64,000 bases of DNA from Drosophila pseudoobscura (Eukaryota; Arthropoda; Insecta; Diptera; Drosophilidae). Positions 33,332 to 44,975 of this stretch are shown piece after piece (the first letter of the stretch is position 1; every line of letters begins with the position of its first letter). The stretch covers positions 47,383,869 through 47,447,868 of the forward strand of contig NC_046683.1 in the NCBI RefSeq assembly GCF_009870125.1. Direction: 5' to 3'. The translations under genes were made by a program, and so were the position numbers. The notes beneath the pieces are model-generated. The model had not been told where the DNA came from, ran no database searches, and saw nothing but the letters and a program-made list of their open reading frames with translations.

Positions 33332-36300
33332 TGTGTTTGTGTGTTTATGGGGGGTGGCAGTAGGTCTGTGGTTGCCTTAGTTAACTCCGCTCATGCAGGA
33401 TTTATCGTCAATCATTGTTTATGTGCGCTCGGGCCGGCCACAAATTTTGGAGCTGCTACTGCTGCTCTGCTGCTCTGCTGCTGCGTGGTTCCCAAGGTCG
33501 ATTTATTGATTTTTCCCACAAAAAAACATTAAAAGTTCTGGTCCTGGGATTCCGGGAAATCTGTTTTTGAATTCAAAGAATTTTGCCAAGGCAACAAAGT
33601 TTATTCCTTCAAGATGAAAGCCTAACAGGACTCTTGGGGCTCTCTTGGCAGATGACAATTAAGGCTTGGGGGAAGGAAAGGGGCCTCAGGAAAGTAGTGA
33701 TAATTAGGGGTTGGGGCATCATTGATTAATAGGGCTTGGGGATAACTCCCAAACAGTAGAGCTTCCTAAAGGACAGGCGGGACAGTGAGGGTTCTTGTGC
33801 TCTCCATTGAAGCGTTTCCCTATCAAGTGTTAATAAAGGACTTCACCACCAATTTCGAGTGACTTTCAGTGACTTCAACAACAACTGATTAATGATGTCA
33901 GTGTGATGTCGTCTGTCAGTCGTTAGATTTGTGGCTGGGTGGAAAATCAATGGAGAGGCAAACAAATAGTAAAAGAACGAAATTAATGGATGGACTGACT
34001 TACTGACTGACTCATTGACTGAACCTGAACGATGGCTGGATGACTGAATGCCTGACGCCTGGGCCTGACTCTCTCTGTCCTTCACGTGCCGCAAAAATGT
34101 CAAAAGGCAACCCAGAAAGGAGTAGTTTTCCGCCTCTAACCTTTTCCGTTTTCCAATGTATGCCATGGGGCGGCGACAGCTTGTGTTTTCACATTTGAAT
34201 GAGCCAACAATTGCATCATGGAACATGGAACAGGGCTATGAACACAGGTTACTCCTTTCCCTTCAACTTTGGCATTCATTTTTGTAACTAATTTGAAACT
34301 AATTGCTACCCCTTACCTGACTCACACTCTTTTTATTTTACAGGGTAACATGAAGGGCAAACATCTCACACGCAGTCATGCCATGCGTGAGTCCACATCG
34401 CCTCCACGCACGCCAACGCCGAGAGCTGCCTCCGAGCCGCAACAACAGCAGCAGCAGTTCCAGGGGGAACCCAACGAGCACAACAACAACAACAACAACA
34501 ATAACAATAACAACAACAACAACAACACCAATAATAATAACAGCAACAGCAAAGCACAATCATCCGGAATTCGGGGTAATTCCCCGCTAATGGAGACACC
34601 TGCCGTGATTGTCACTAGTCAGCAACAACAGCCACAGCCACAGCAACAGCAACAGCAGCAACAGACGCCGCCAAAGCCGCCACAGAACATGCCACTCAGC
34701 AATGAGGCAGAGTTCCCAAAGTTGTCGCCTCCGAAGAAATCTGGTGGAGGACAGCACAATCGCACCAACAGCAATGGCAGTGGCATGGAGTACACCAATA
34801 ATAATAATAACAACAATAACAAGAAATTCGTGGTGGATTTAAAGGCCAATGGTCTGGACAACAACAAGCATCACAGCAACAGCAACAGCAACAACAGCGC
34901 CGCAGCGAATGTCATCTACAATTCGGGAATGAATTACAAGGCGGCCGATCGCCACGAGCGCCACGAACGCCATGAGATGTCCAGCCAGAATAGTAATCTC
35001 AGCAATAACCATGACGAGGAGAACTACCACTACGAGGGTCCGAGAGGCGGAGGCGGTGGCGGTGGCAAGAAGCATCGCGCCAATACCAATTCGAAGGGAA
35101 ACAAGCCCCGCTTGAAGAACATTGGTGGCAGTTCGTCCGGCAGCATTGATGGGGGAGGAGAACGCGAACGCGGTTTCGGTGGTGGTGCCAATGGAGGAGG
35201 CGGTGGCGGCGGCGGCGGTGGTGGCGGCATGCCCAACAATTGCAATTCAAACAATTCGAGCAACAACACATCGGGCTTCATATCGCGCGGTAAGTGGCAT
35301 CTCTTGCGGCATCGAAACTGTGGCCCATCATCCGGCTCATGTCACTCACTGATTCTAGTCTTTCATCAATCAGAGAACTCGAGCGAGCACTACACCGACT
35401 TTGGCGGCACCGATCTGCTGATGTTCTTTCGCGATACGCTCAATAAGAATCCCAAGGATCGCAATATACTCTTGAAAATCGAGAAAGATCTTATCGATTT
35501 CATACAGGATAATGGGTGAGTGTGCCATTAAGATGTGCCGTCCAGTTTTCATTAATGTCTCTCTATTGTTTTGTAGACACGATTGTGAGTTCCGTTTTCC
35601 ACCAGCTTCCTCGTACAATCGTATGCTGATCCATCGCACGGCCGCGTTTTTCGGGATGGAGCACAATGTAGATACAGAGACACAGCAGTGCGTGATTGTG
35701 GCTGCCACAAAGGGTACACGCATACCCGAGGTAGGGTTCTAACTTTGATCCTATTCAAAATGTATATGAACTTTAGTGGGATTTGTTTGTTCAATTTGTT
35801 CGACGCAGATCCGCTTCCAATCGCTAGTGCGCGATGATGTACGCAAGTCAATTCTCAAGCGGGACACGCACAGCTTCGATGAGGTACGCCAATCGCCGTA
35901 TCTCTGTCCCGAACGTGTGATGCTCGACCGGAAGGCCAAGAGCTTTGAGGAGCGCGAGGAGGATTATGATCGGGCGCGTAGTCGCATCTTCAGTCGCACC
36001 GGCACTCAGGACTATGGCGATGAGGATTGCTATGGCGGATGGGAGCAGCAGCAGCAGCAGCAGAAGCAGTCACAACCACCGCGGCCCAAGCGGCCCAATG
36101 GAAAGATGCTGCAAATGCAGAATGTACGATGCGATAGCTTTATATGAAGTATCCCATAAACTAAGAACAATTCCATTCCCTAGTCGACGGAATCACGTGA
36201 TGGCATGCGTTCTGGCGGGGCAGTGCCCAAGTCCCATAACTTTGGCAACTATGGTGGACCGCCCAGTGCTGGTGGTCCAGGAGGCAATGGCGGTGGCAAC

Positions 36301-39300
36301 TCTTTGCCGCGCGGCGACTCCAGCAACTCGATCAAAAGCGGACGCGGGGGCTTTGCCAAACAGGACTCGACCGGCAGCAACAGCACTGCCTGGCGGCTGT
36401 CTCCTTCCAGCAGTGGGTGAGTAGTACTTGCAGCAGCATACCTTTCTGGCCGATTCCACATCCTCATGCCCAACCAATCCAATCGCTCTCGCTCCATTTC
36501 TTAAATTATATATGACCGTAAAACCGAAAACCGAAACCGTACATTTTTGTGTGCCAAAATCCCCCGCGACAAAACGATCACAAACCGAAACGAAACAAAA
36601 ACGAAACATTTAAAACCAAAAATTCCTACCCCCCTCCAACCAACTCCAGCTACAAGACACGCACCCAGTCGGTGCGCTCCGATTCCGTCACGCCCTCGCC
36701 CACCGGCTACGGCAGCGACCGGCAGACACCGGAGCTCAGTCAGCCGCTCCCGAATCGCATGGGAATGGGATTGGGATTAGGATTGGTAGGGGGTGGCGGC
36801 GGAGGCTCCTCTTCGTACCAGCAGCAGGCAGCAGCAGCAGCAGCATCCACAACAGCAGCATCAGCTGCAGCATCGTCTTCGTCCTCATCATCGTCGGCGT
36901 CATCGGCGTCCAATTGCTCAGGGACATCATCGGGACTGGTGTGGGCCGTCACAGACATTTCGAATGTGCCAATTGGCAGCCTCCTCATTGATCCGCAAAC
37001 CCTCCAACCAATTGTCAATGCAGACGGGTAATTTACAAAAACTAAACCACAAAAAATACGAAAAAAATTTTAACCACACAAACAACTAGAAATAAATTCA
37101 AAGTTCGCTGCAAAATTTTAAGCCTATTTATTTCCAATAAAACAACAAACAATTATCGCAATGCTTTTGGTCCTTCTACGTTATATTACGTTATACGTTA
37201 TACGTTTACGTTACGTTTTGTTCTAGTTTTATTTCGATTTCGACACTAATCCTAACAGAAGAACATAACAAAGCGACAGACAGGCGGCTTAGTGCCAGAG
37301 TTGGTAGATTAATTATAGGTATATATTCGAAGTATTGTATCGAAAGACAAAGGAGTGTTTGTATCTACATTAAATCTACCTAATATTGTGTCCTCAAAGA
37401 ATGCCAAAGATTTAAGATATAATGTTTTGTTTGTGAAATATTTATATTCAAATAGCTTTCAGGCTCAATATTCAAATCCAATAATCGAATCAGTAATCAT
37501 AGAGATACATAATGCTTATTTAGAAACTGATTACCGGGTATCTTGATGTCGAGGCACGTGTCCTCTCGGCGACTCTTGTTGTCGAGTATCAGCAATACCC
37601 GCTAGTCGGTTTTACTTTTTATATAAATTTCTATAAAAAAAAGGTCATTAGTTGTTTTTTTTTTTTTTTGTTATATCTTTGCACATATTTTGTTGAAATG
37701 TTTGTTCAGGATATACATGAGGATATATAATCAACAAAACCACCTTGCATATTCGCTTCAAGAACTCGCAAATGTTTAGCCATTTTAGTAAAACCATATA
37801 GAGTATTCCTAATATTTATATATACATTTATATATATATATATATATATTTATATAAACGTTTGTTTTTTCATACTATATGCAATACTATTAACGTATGA
37901 AATATGCTATTATAACTAGCTTTTATTTGTTCTGTGACGACTTGTTGATGTTGTTTTTGTAAATTATCTGCCTAAAACTCGAAAACTATTCGATAAATTA
38001 ATCGAAAACCGACACCAAATGCAAAACACCAACTGCTATCGAATATAATTATTCGTGTCACCCTCTCTTAATCTCAATCTCAATCTCTATCGCTATTCTC
38101 GCTCTCACGATCATCGCTCCACACCACAAAAACACCAAATTCACTCTCTTCACATACCATAGGGCGCTCTCTTCCACTTCCACTCCAGAGAACTCCACTC
38201 TTCACCCTCCCACTCTCCATATTGTCAGATCACATCCCATCACATCATTCAGTGATGCGATGATTGATAGAATGAATGGAATGATGTGTGTACTGTACCA
38301 GTGTCTACCAGTGTTGCCACTTGTCTTAAACTAAATGTTGTTCGTTCAAATTGCAACCAAAATATGCCATTCTGTTGATGTTGTGTTTTTTTTCGATTTA
38401 AAATACTTTACAAAATATTAAGTGTCTGTCGCTGTCGCTGCCGCTGCCGTATCGTCGTGCTAACACACACATCCACACCCACACCCACACCTACACCTAC
38501 ACCTATATACACTCACACAAACACCTAAAAAACTGTGGCAACCCTGTCAGCAGACCGCTTGAGCTGACTGTACTTTCCTTTTATACTTTATACTTGGTTG
38601 TTTCTTTTTTGTATATTGTCTATTCGAACGTTGCATGTCGCCGAGCGAGAAAAACCAAAAGACACTGAACCCCAATTTATTGAAACGTCAGCTTGCAGAT
38701 CTCTAATGTTTCGTTCTGATTTTGCAGTTCCATCTACCACTACGACCCGTCCAATTTGCCGCCCAATCAGGCGCTCCAACATGCGGGCAACCAGTACCAG
38801 TCGGTCAACAACAACTCCGGCAGCTACTCCAACTATCGCAGGTCGTCGCCACACCAGCCTCAGCCACCCCAACAGCAGCAGCAGCAGCATCACCAGCAGC
38901 CGCCACAGCAACAGTTGCAGCAGCAACAGCCACCTCCACAGCAGCAGCAGCAGGTGTATGCCACAAATGAGCTGTCCTGCAGCTCCACAGAGAGCTACGC
39001 CGAGGAGGTTCAGTCGCCGGGTATGGAATGCTCCGAGGGTTACGAATCTGGTTACATGGTCAGCGAACAGCAGCCGCTGCCACAGCAGCAGCAACAGCTC
39101 CCAGTGCAGCCGCAACAGCAGTCGCTTCCACAGCAGCAACAGCAAATCCCACAGCAGCCGCTGGTGCCACAACAGCCGGTGCTCGCACAGCAGCAGCCAC
39201 AGCAGCAACAGCCGACGATCCCACAGCAACTGCCACAACAGCAGATACCACTGCTGCCACAGCAGCTTCCGCAGCAACAGCAACAACAACAACTGCCCAG

Positions 39301-42300
39301 CAATGACGTCGTCAGCATCAAGCCGGGCGACGATTGTGATAGCAGCCTGGCCAGTGCCACGGCCTGCCTGAGCATTACGACCTCGACCTCCACCAAGAAC
39401 TACGATCGAATTGAGGTGCAAAAGTACAAGAATCAGGCCACCAGTCCGAATATTCCGGCCTGCTGTGCCGCCGTCGAGAAGGAAATGGAGGCAGCCGCCA
39501 TCGAGGAGGAGGAGCCGGATGAGCCCCTGCCGGCACCATCCACCTCTGCATCGTCCACGTCGTCCTCGGGCACTGCCGAGATGCCGCCCAGCAGCAGTCA
39601 GACACCGCTGCCAGTCGTCGTTGCCGCACAGATGAACTGCGATGTCCAGTCTGTGTCGCCCAGCTCGACGCCCTACAGCCAGTGCGAGGCTAAGACCGTC
39701 AGTCATTTGCAGTGCATTAGCCAGGGCGTGGCCGTCGAGGAGCCAAAGACCACCTGGACGTACACGCAGAGCTACCAGGCGCCAGATGGCTCCACGGTCT
39801 TTCACACCACAACCACCCCGAACGGGGCGACTCCTTACTGCGCCACCACATATCAGCAGGGGGTAAGCATGCCATTTTCTGTTTGTGTCTCAATTTCTGC
39901 TAAAGCTAATCCTTCTCCTCTCTTTCACAGCCCGACGGCAACATCTATGCGGTGCCCCAGGGTATGGTGTATGCCGCCTATCCGCAACCGGGTGTGACCA
40001 GCGCCGGTGCCGGCTCCCAGCCGCTCTTCCAACTCACGACGAGCACCCATCCGCCCGGACAAACGCTGTTCGCCTCGCCGGAGGCCGGCGGTGAGCTGTC
40101 CGGCGGCACCTACATGATACCTGTCTTCGATCCGGCCCAGCAGCAACGCGAAGGTCTCATCCAGGCCCAGGCCATCTACCAGGCGGGACCGGGTGGACCG
40201 GCCACCGCAGTGATGCCAATGCCCGCCGCAGCGGCCTATCCGGGAGCACAGTTTGCGGCCGCAGGTCCCAACGGGGCTCCCATCTACCAGGCGCCGCTGA
40301 TCTACTCCAGCGAACCGGGTGGCCCGCAGCTGCAGCAGCTCCCGATGGCCTCGTATCCGTTCCAATACTCCTACCCGTACTACCACCCGATACCCTACTA
40401 CGTGCCGCAGCAAGCGGTGGCTACCGCGCCAATGGTGGCCACTGCCCAGCCGCCAGGCGGACAGGGAGCCCCAACCCAGGCAATGCCGGGCCAGAGTCAG
40501 CCGGGGCATGCGACTGCCTTAGCGGCTGGACCGCCCACAGTGTCAGCAGCCCAGCAGCACCACCACCACCAACAGCAGCAGGCCGGCAACGGGGGACAAG
40601 TGGTGACCCCGTCCTACATGACTGGCGGCGGAGGAGGAGGGGGCGGTGGTGGAGGTGCCCGGGTGAAGCGCACGCCCGGTGGCGGCTCCATTCACTACAA
40701 TCCCAGCTACCCGCCGACGTCAGTGGGTCACGCCAGTGCGGCCCATCATCCGGGTCCGGGCGCAACACAGATCATCGCTGCTCCCTCTGGAGGCACCACA
40801 ACATATCATGCGCTCCCGACGCTGACCCTGGCCCATGGCGGAGCGGCGGGCAGTCAAGATCTCAATGCCGCTGCCGCAGCGGCCGCGGCTGGCGCCCATT
40901 GCTACATTCTGCCAGCGCAGCACGCCACGGCCCCGATCCCAACGAACATCTACCCCTATGCGGCGGCAGCAGCAGCTGTCGGCCAGGCGGGATCTCAGCC
41001 CGGAGCACAGTTGGTGCAGCAGCAGCAGCAGTCACTGTCCCAATCCCAGTCGGCTCCGCATCACACACTGATCACGGCGGGTCCCTTCTATCCGGCGGGA
41101 GCCGGATCCGTGGATCCGGGCGCCTCACAGTCGGCTCCGAGTACGCCCGCTGCCCCAGGTCGTCAGGCGCCGTTGTTCAGCACTCCGCCAGCTCCGAATA
41201 ACAGCAGCACTGGCAGCAGCAGCGGCGGCGCAGGAGGAGGCGGCGGCGGCGGTGGTGGCTACCACAGCAACAGTTCCACGCCGCACTACTACCAGAGCAG
41301 CAACGAGGGTGGCTATTCCACGTCCTATGAGAAGCGCAACAACAACGGGGGCGGCTCGTCCGGTCCCCCGCGCAAGCCGTACCATCCGGGCGGCTACAAT
41401 CCCCGGCATTCGGTGCCACTAAGCGGTATTCCGTCGGGCGCTAAGACTCCGCTGCTGAACTCAAACAACGAGCCTACGCCCCGTGCCTCGCCCAGCATCA
41501 GCCTGGGCGGTGGAGGAGGAGGCGCTGGTGGACCCCTTTCCTCGTCAGCCCCGCCCTACCACCATCGCGGACCGCCGCCGCATGTGATGAACAAGCGCGA
41601 GGGCAAGCCCAATCAGCTGCCTCTCATCAGTGGACCACCGCCCAGCTACGCCCCGCCCTCGAACCCGGGCGGCAGCGGAGGGGGCTCTAGCTACGAGTCC
41701 AAGCCGCCCGTGCGACTCAATGCGGCAGCCGCCAGCTTCCGCAGCCAAAAGTCCATAAACACGGACTACCGGCGCAGCGTCTCGCAGAGGAACTCGCCCA
41801 GCGCCAATGGCGGAGGAGGAGGAGGCGGCGGGGGCAATGGCAGCCACGAGAGCAGCAACAATTCGCCGAACAGTATTGTCAGCAGCAACAACAACAGTGC
41901 CGCCAACACCCCGAATGCCGCTCCAGCTTCCACGCTGGTCAGCCATACCGGCGGCTATGTCGTCCTCGATCAGGCCACGGGCGCTGCCATGAACGCCTCA
42001 CCACCCTCGATCTACATGGGAGGTGGCGGCGGCGGCAGTGGCTCGAATGGCGGCGGCAACAATGCTGGCGCCGGCGGACCACGCGCCTCGCACATTCCAG
42101 CTCAGCTGCATCACAGTGCCGCCGCCGCAGCAGCAGCCGGAGCAGCCGGGCAACAGGCCACAGCGGCGGTGCTGAGTGCCGCCCTCGGTGGATTCAATCC
42201 GAATGGGGCGTCGGGCGTGTACTTCAAGTATGGCCAGACGTACTTTGCACATGTAAGTGGGATTAATCTGCCTTTAAAACGGATTCACCATATATATTTT

Positions 42301-42531
42301 AATGATTCTCTTGCAGCCATCGGTGGCCTTGCCCAACAGCCGACGCTCGCCGTCTAACGACATCAGGCCGCAGATGGCGCAGATGGCCGGCATGTATCCC
42401 ACAATGATGATACAAGGTGAGTGGTCTTTGGCAGTCGCAGAAGATCTTCCAGCTAATGTCCCGTTCTCCCTGCAGCACGTCATCCTAGCCGTCATCCGAA
42501 TCCCAACTACAAAGGTTCGCGTCCTCGGTAA
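32196..42531 (+). CDS. enc: encore, R3H/SUZ-domain protein of germline mitosis and oskar/gurken control
   Basis: Eleven coding exons: 32196-32618, 34344-35289, 35374-35515, 35577-35730, 35809-36123, 36184-36416, 36650-37027, 38728-39862, 39931-42252, 42317-42416 and 42476-42531. All joins are GT..AG and keep frame, giving about 2067 residues. The R3H domain spans about 478-555, with Arg519 and His523 in YNRMLIHRTAAFFG. The SUZ domain follows at about 556-617 (KSFEEREEDYDRARSRIF). The rest is low complexity: Asn-rich about 188-207, Gln-rich about 912-1053, then Gly/Ala/Ser/Pro-rich to the end. Encore is known for exit from cystocyte divisions and for gurken mRNA localisation and translation. 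R3H-SUZ proteins bind single-stranded nucleic acid. The ATG at 32196 lies 23 bases into its exon (acceptor at 32172). The protein is longer than the D. melanogaster form I recall (about 1800), mostly by repeat expansion. The intron 35290-35373 is open and in frame. Confidence 0.93.
37028..38727 (+). other. enc: 1.7-kb encore intron with probable mobile-element remnant
   Basis: Most internal encore introns are 59-84 bases, but this one is 1700. At about 37530-37615 it carries GGGTATCTTGATGTCGAG and, further on, CAATACCCGCTAGTCGG, words I associate with ends of degraded fly transposons. AT repeats (37820-37856) and a CACACC/CTACAC repeat (38461-38520) follow. No coding exon was found inside. 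Confidence 0.45.
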
Positions 42532-42996
42532 AGCCATCCACCGGAAGGATGCCCACAAAAAACCCCAGATAAAAAGCAGATAAAGCGAAACAAAAACTAC
42601 ATACACATAACGGCATACCTAAGATAAAGATAAATAGCAACCTAATCTAGTGGAACATAAAGTAGATGACAAAAAGAAAAAGGGAGTGAAATGGAAAAGA
42701 AAAAGGAACAGAGCGCAAGCGGAAGCGAGGAGAGCAAAAGGCGATCGCCAGAGATCTGTGGCAGAGAAGGAGATCCGAAACAGAGAGCGATAGCAGATAG
42801 TAGTGGGGCAAATAAGAGTATTGGTAGCAGTTGGAAGCAGCGAGCGCTGGGCAGGGACTTATAACTGAAGAATCAGAGTCAGCAAATCAAACCAGGCCAC
42901 AACACACACCACAGTCTACACAGAATCTTCCGCAGAAATAGAAACAGAAACAAAAATGGGGAAAAAAACCAACATAGCATATAGCATATAGCCTCC

Positions 42997-43027
<31 letters not shown>

Positions 43028-43150
43028 GGAGGAGTATTGTACGCAAGCAACAGATGAAAGGATAGCCGATAACCGAAAGATGAGAAATATGAATGCTGTA
43101 TATTTTGTGCCATTATAAAATAGTATTTAATAAACTACTAACGAGTACCC
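42532..43150 (+). other. enc: encore 3' UTR (minimum extent)
   Basis: A-rich sequence after the stop, with AATAAA at 43129-43134. It contains an AT run flanked by CCTCC (42992-42996) and GGAGG (43028-43032), which would fold as an RNA hairpin. A/T-rich UTR-like sequence continues to about 45.9 kb, so longer 3' ends are possible. Confidence 0.5.
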
Positions 43151-44940
43151 GGAAAAGCAATAATTAAACACACACACAACGACGGCTAATACAAACAAAA
43201 CAAACGGACTAGGACGTGCAGACGAACATAACTCCACACTGACTTCCAGCCCCTTTCTCGCTGATTGGTATATTGGTATATTCCAAAACCAACACTAAAC
43301 TTTTCTTCTGAGAGAGATCTCGAAGGGACCTGACCCCACATATACACTGAGAGAAGGAAGGACCCCATCCAAGCCATGCCATGACCGAGAATCTACCAGA
43401 AGAAGAAACCCCGGCCCCCATTGAATGATATTAAATCAATTATTTTTCAAAGCTGCTACCAAAAACCGAAATCAAAAGACAAAACAATTCTAAATGTCGT
43501 CTTGCTTTGGTGTGTTTAATTGAATGCGTTTTAATTATGTTAGAAATCTCAACCGAAAGCAGTAGCAAAAGCCAGAGAGAGATACTCTACTCTACTCTAC
43601 TCCAGTCTGCTCCACTCCACTCCAATCCATCCACTGACGCGACATCTGAACCTGGACCTGGACCTGGGACTCGAGCTATACGCGTATCTGCCGCCAGAAC
43701 TGGGGGCAAGAGTCTTATATCTAATTTTGTTTTGCAAAATTTTGTGTAAAGCTCTTCGACGAAAAGTAGTCTCGACAACAGCAACAACAAGAACACAATC
43801 AACTAAATCTGTTTATTACATAAAAAGTATATTATATAAATATATCTATGATTTAGGAAGTCAATTCTTATTATTTTCTAATTTTCTAAGTTATTGCAAA
43901 CTTTTGTTAACTATTTCTTTCATTCATGAATTATTCGCTATTATTACGTTTATGTTCTTTCGAAATAGAATTTCTTTATAATTTTTCTGTTCCTTAATGC
44001 AAAGAAGCTGCAGCAAAACAAAAAAAACTTTCGTTAAAAAACAAACAAAAAACTAAGAACGATTATGGAGAAGATATTGGAGATTGAAAGATGGAAACGA
44101 TGGAGAGCCAAGCAGCTATACATTTATTGTTAAACAAAATAATTAGCTTAGCGTATAAACTACATATGTATATGTACCATCTAATAATACGATATATAGG
44201 CAAGTGAAACAACAAAAAAAACAAAAATCCACAAAAAATGAGAAAATCGAAAAATATAATAAAAGAAAAACCACATGATTAGTTAAAGTTACAAAACTTG
44301 TGTTGCCTTTTCGTTTTCATTTATCATTTTCCTATTTCCACATATTCAAACATTTTGTGGGTCTAACTGCGCTGCCCAAAGCCAAGCCTGATCGCTCCGA
44401 TACACACACTATATCTATCTACTGTAAGGCTTATGATTTGCTTTTGTACAACGAACTCGAAAAGCAATGGCAGAACTTCTCTCTCCCACTCACTCGGAAA
44501 CTTCTACTAGAACTGTATCGTATGTCTAAATGTATATAACAATAATTTACAAACCACAATCTAAAGTGCGACTACGAGTATCTACTATATAGTATAGGTG
44601 ATAAGTTAAATAGGTTAGGGAGCGTAATCCGTAATCCGTAATCCGTATCGGTCGAATTCAATTGATCATTTATCATTTCCAATCACGTAGTGGCCATAGA
44701 CAGTAACACTCTTATGACGAGAACCATGGACCATGGACCACGGACCACGGAGCACGGAGCACAGACCACAGACCACGCGGGTACGCGGCAGCGGTGTCGG
44801 ATAGAGTTGGTGGATGATAAGTGGATGAACCATGAGCCATAAACCATGAACCATTTAACATTAACCTAAGTACGAGTATGAGTCACAATATGAATAGCTT
44901 TCGAAATAAGGTGCATTAGTAACTCAGCTTGATAAATCAT

Positions 44941-44975
<35 letters not shown>

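Noticed and set aside
38588..39805. 405-residue minus-strand Leu/Arg-rich frame opposite encore
   Set aside because: It is the complement of the CAG/CAA-rich encore exon and reads as Leu runs; the encore frame has exact exon joins.
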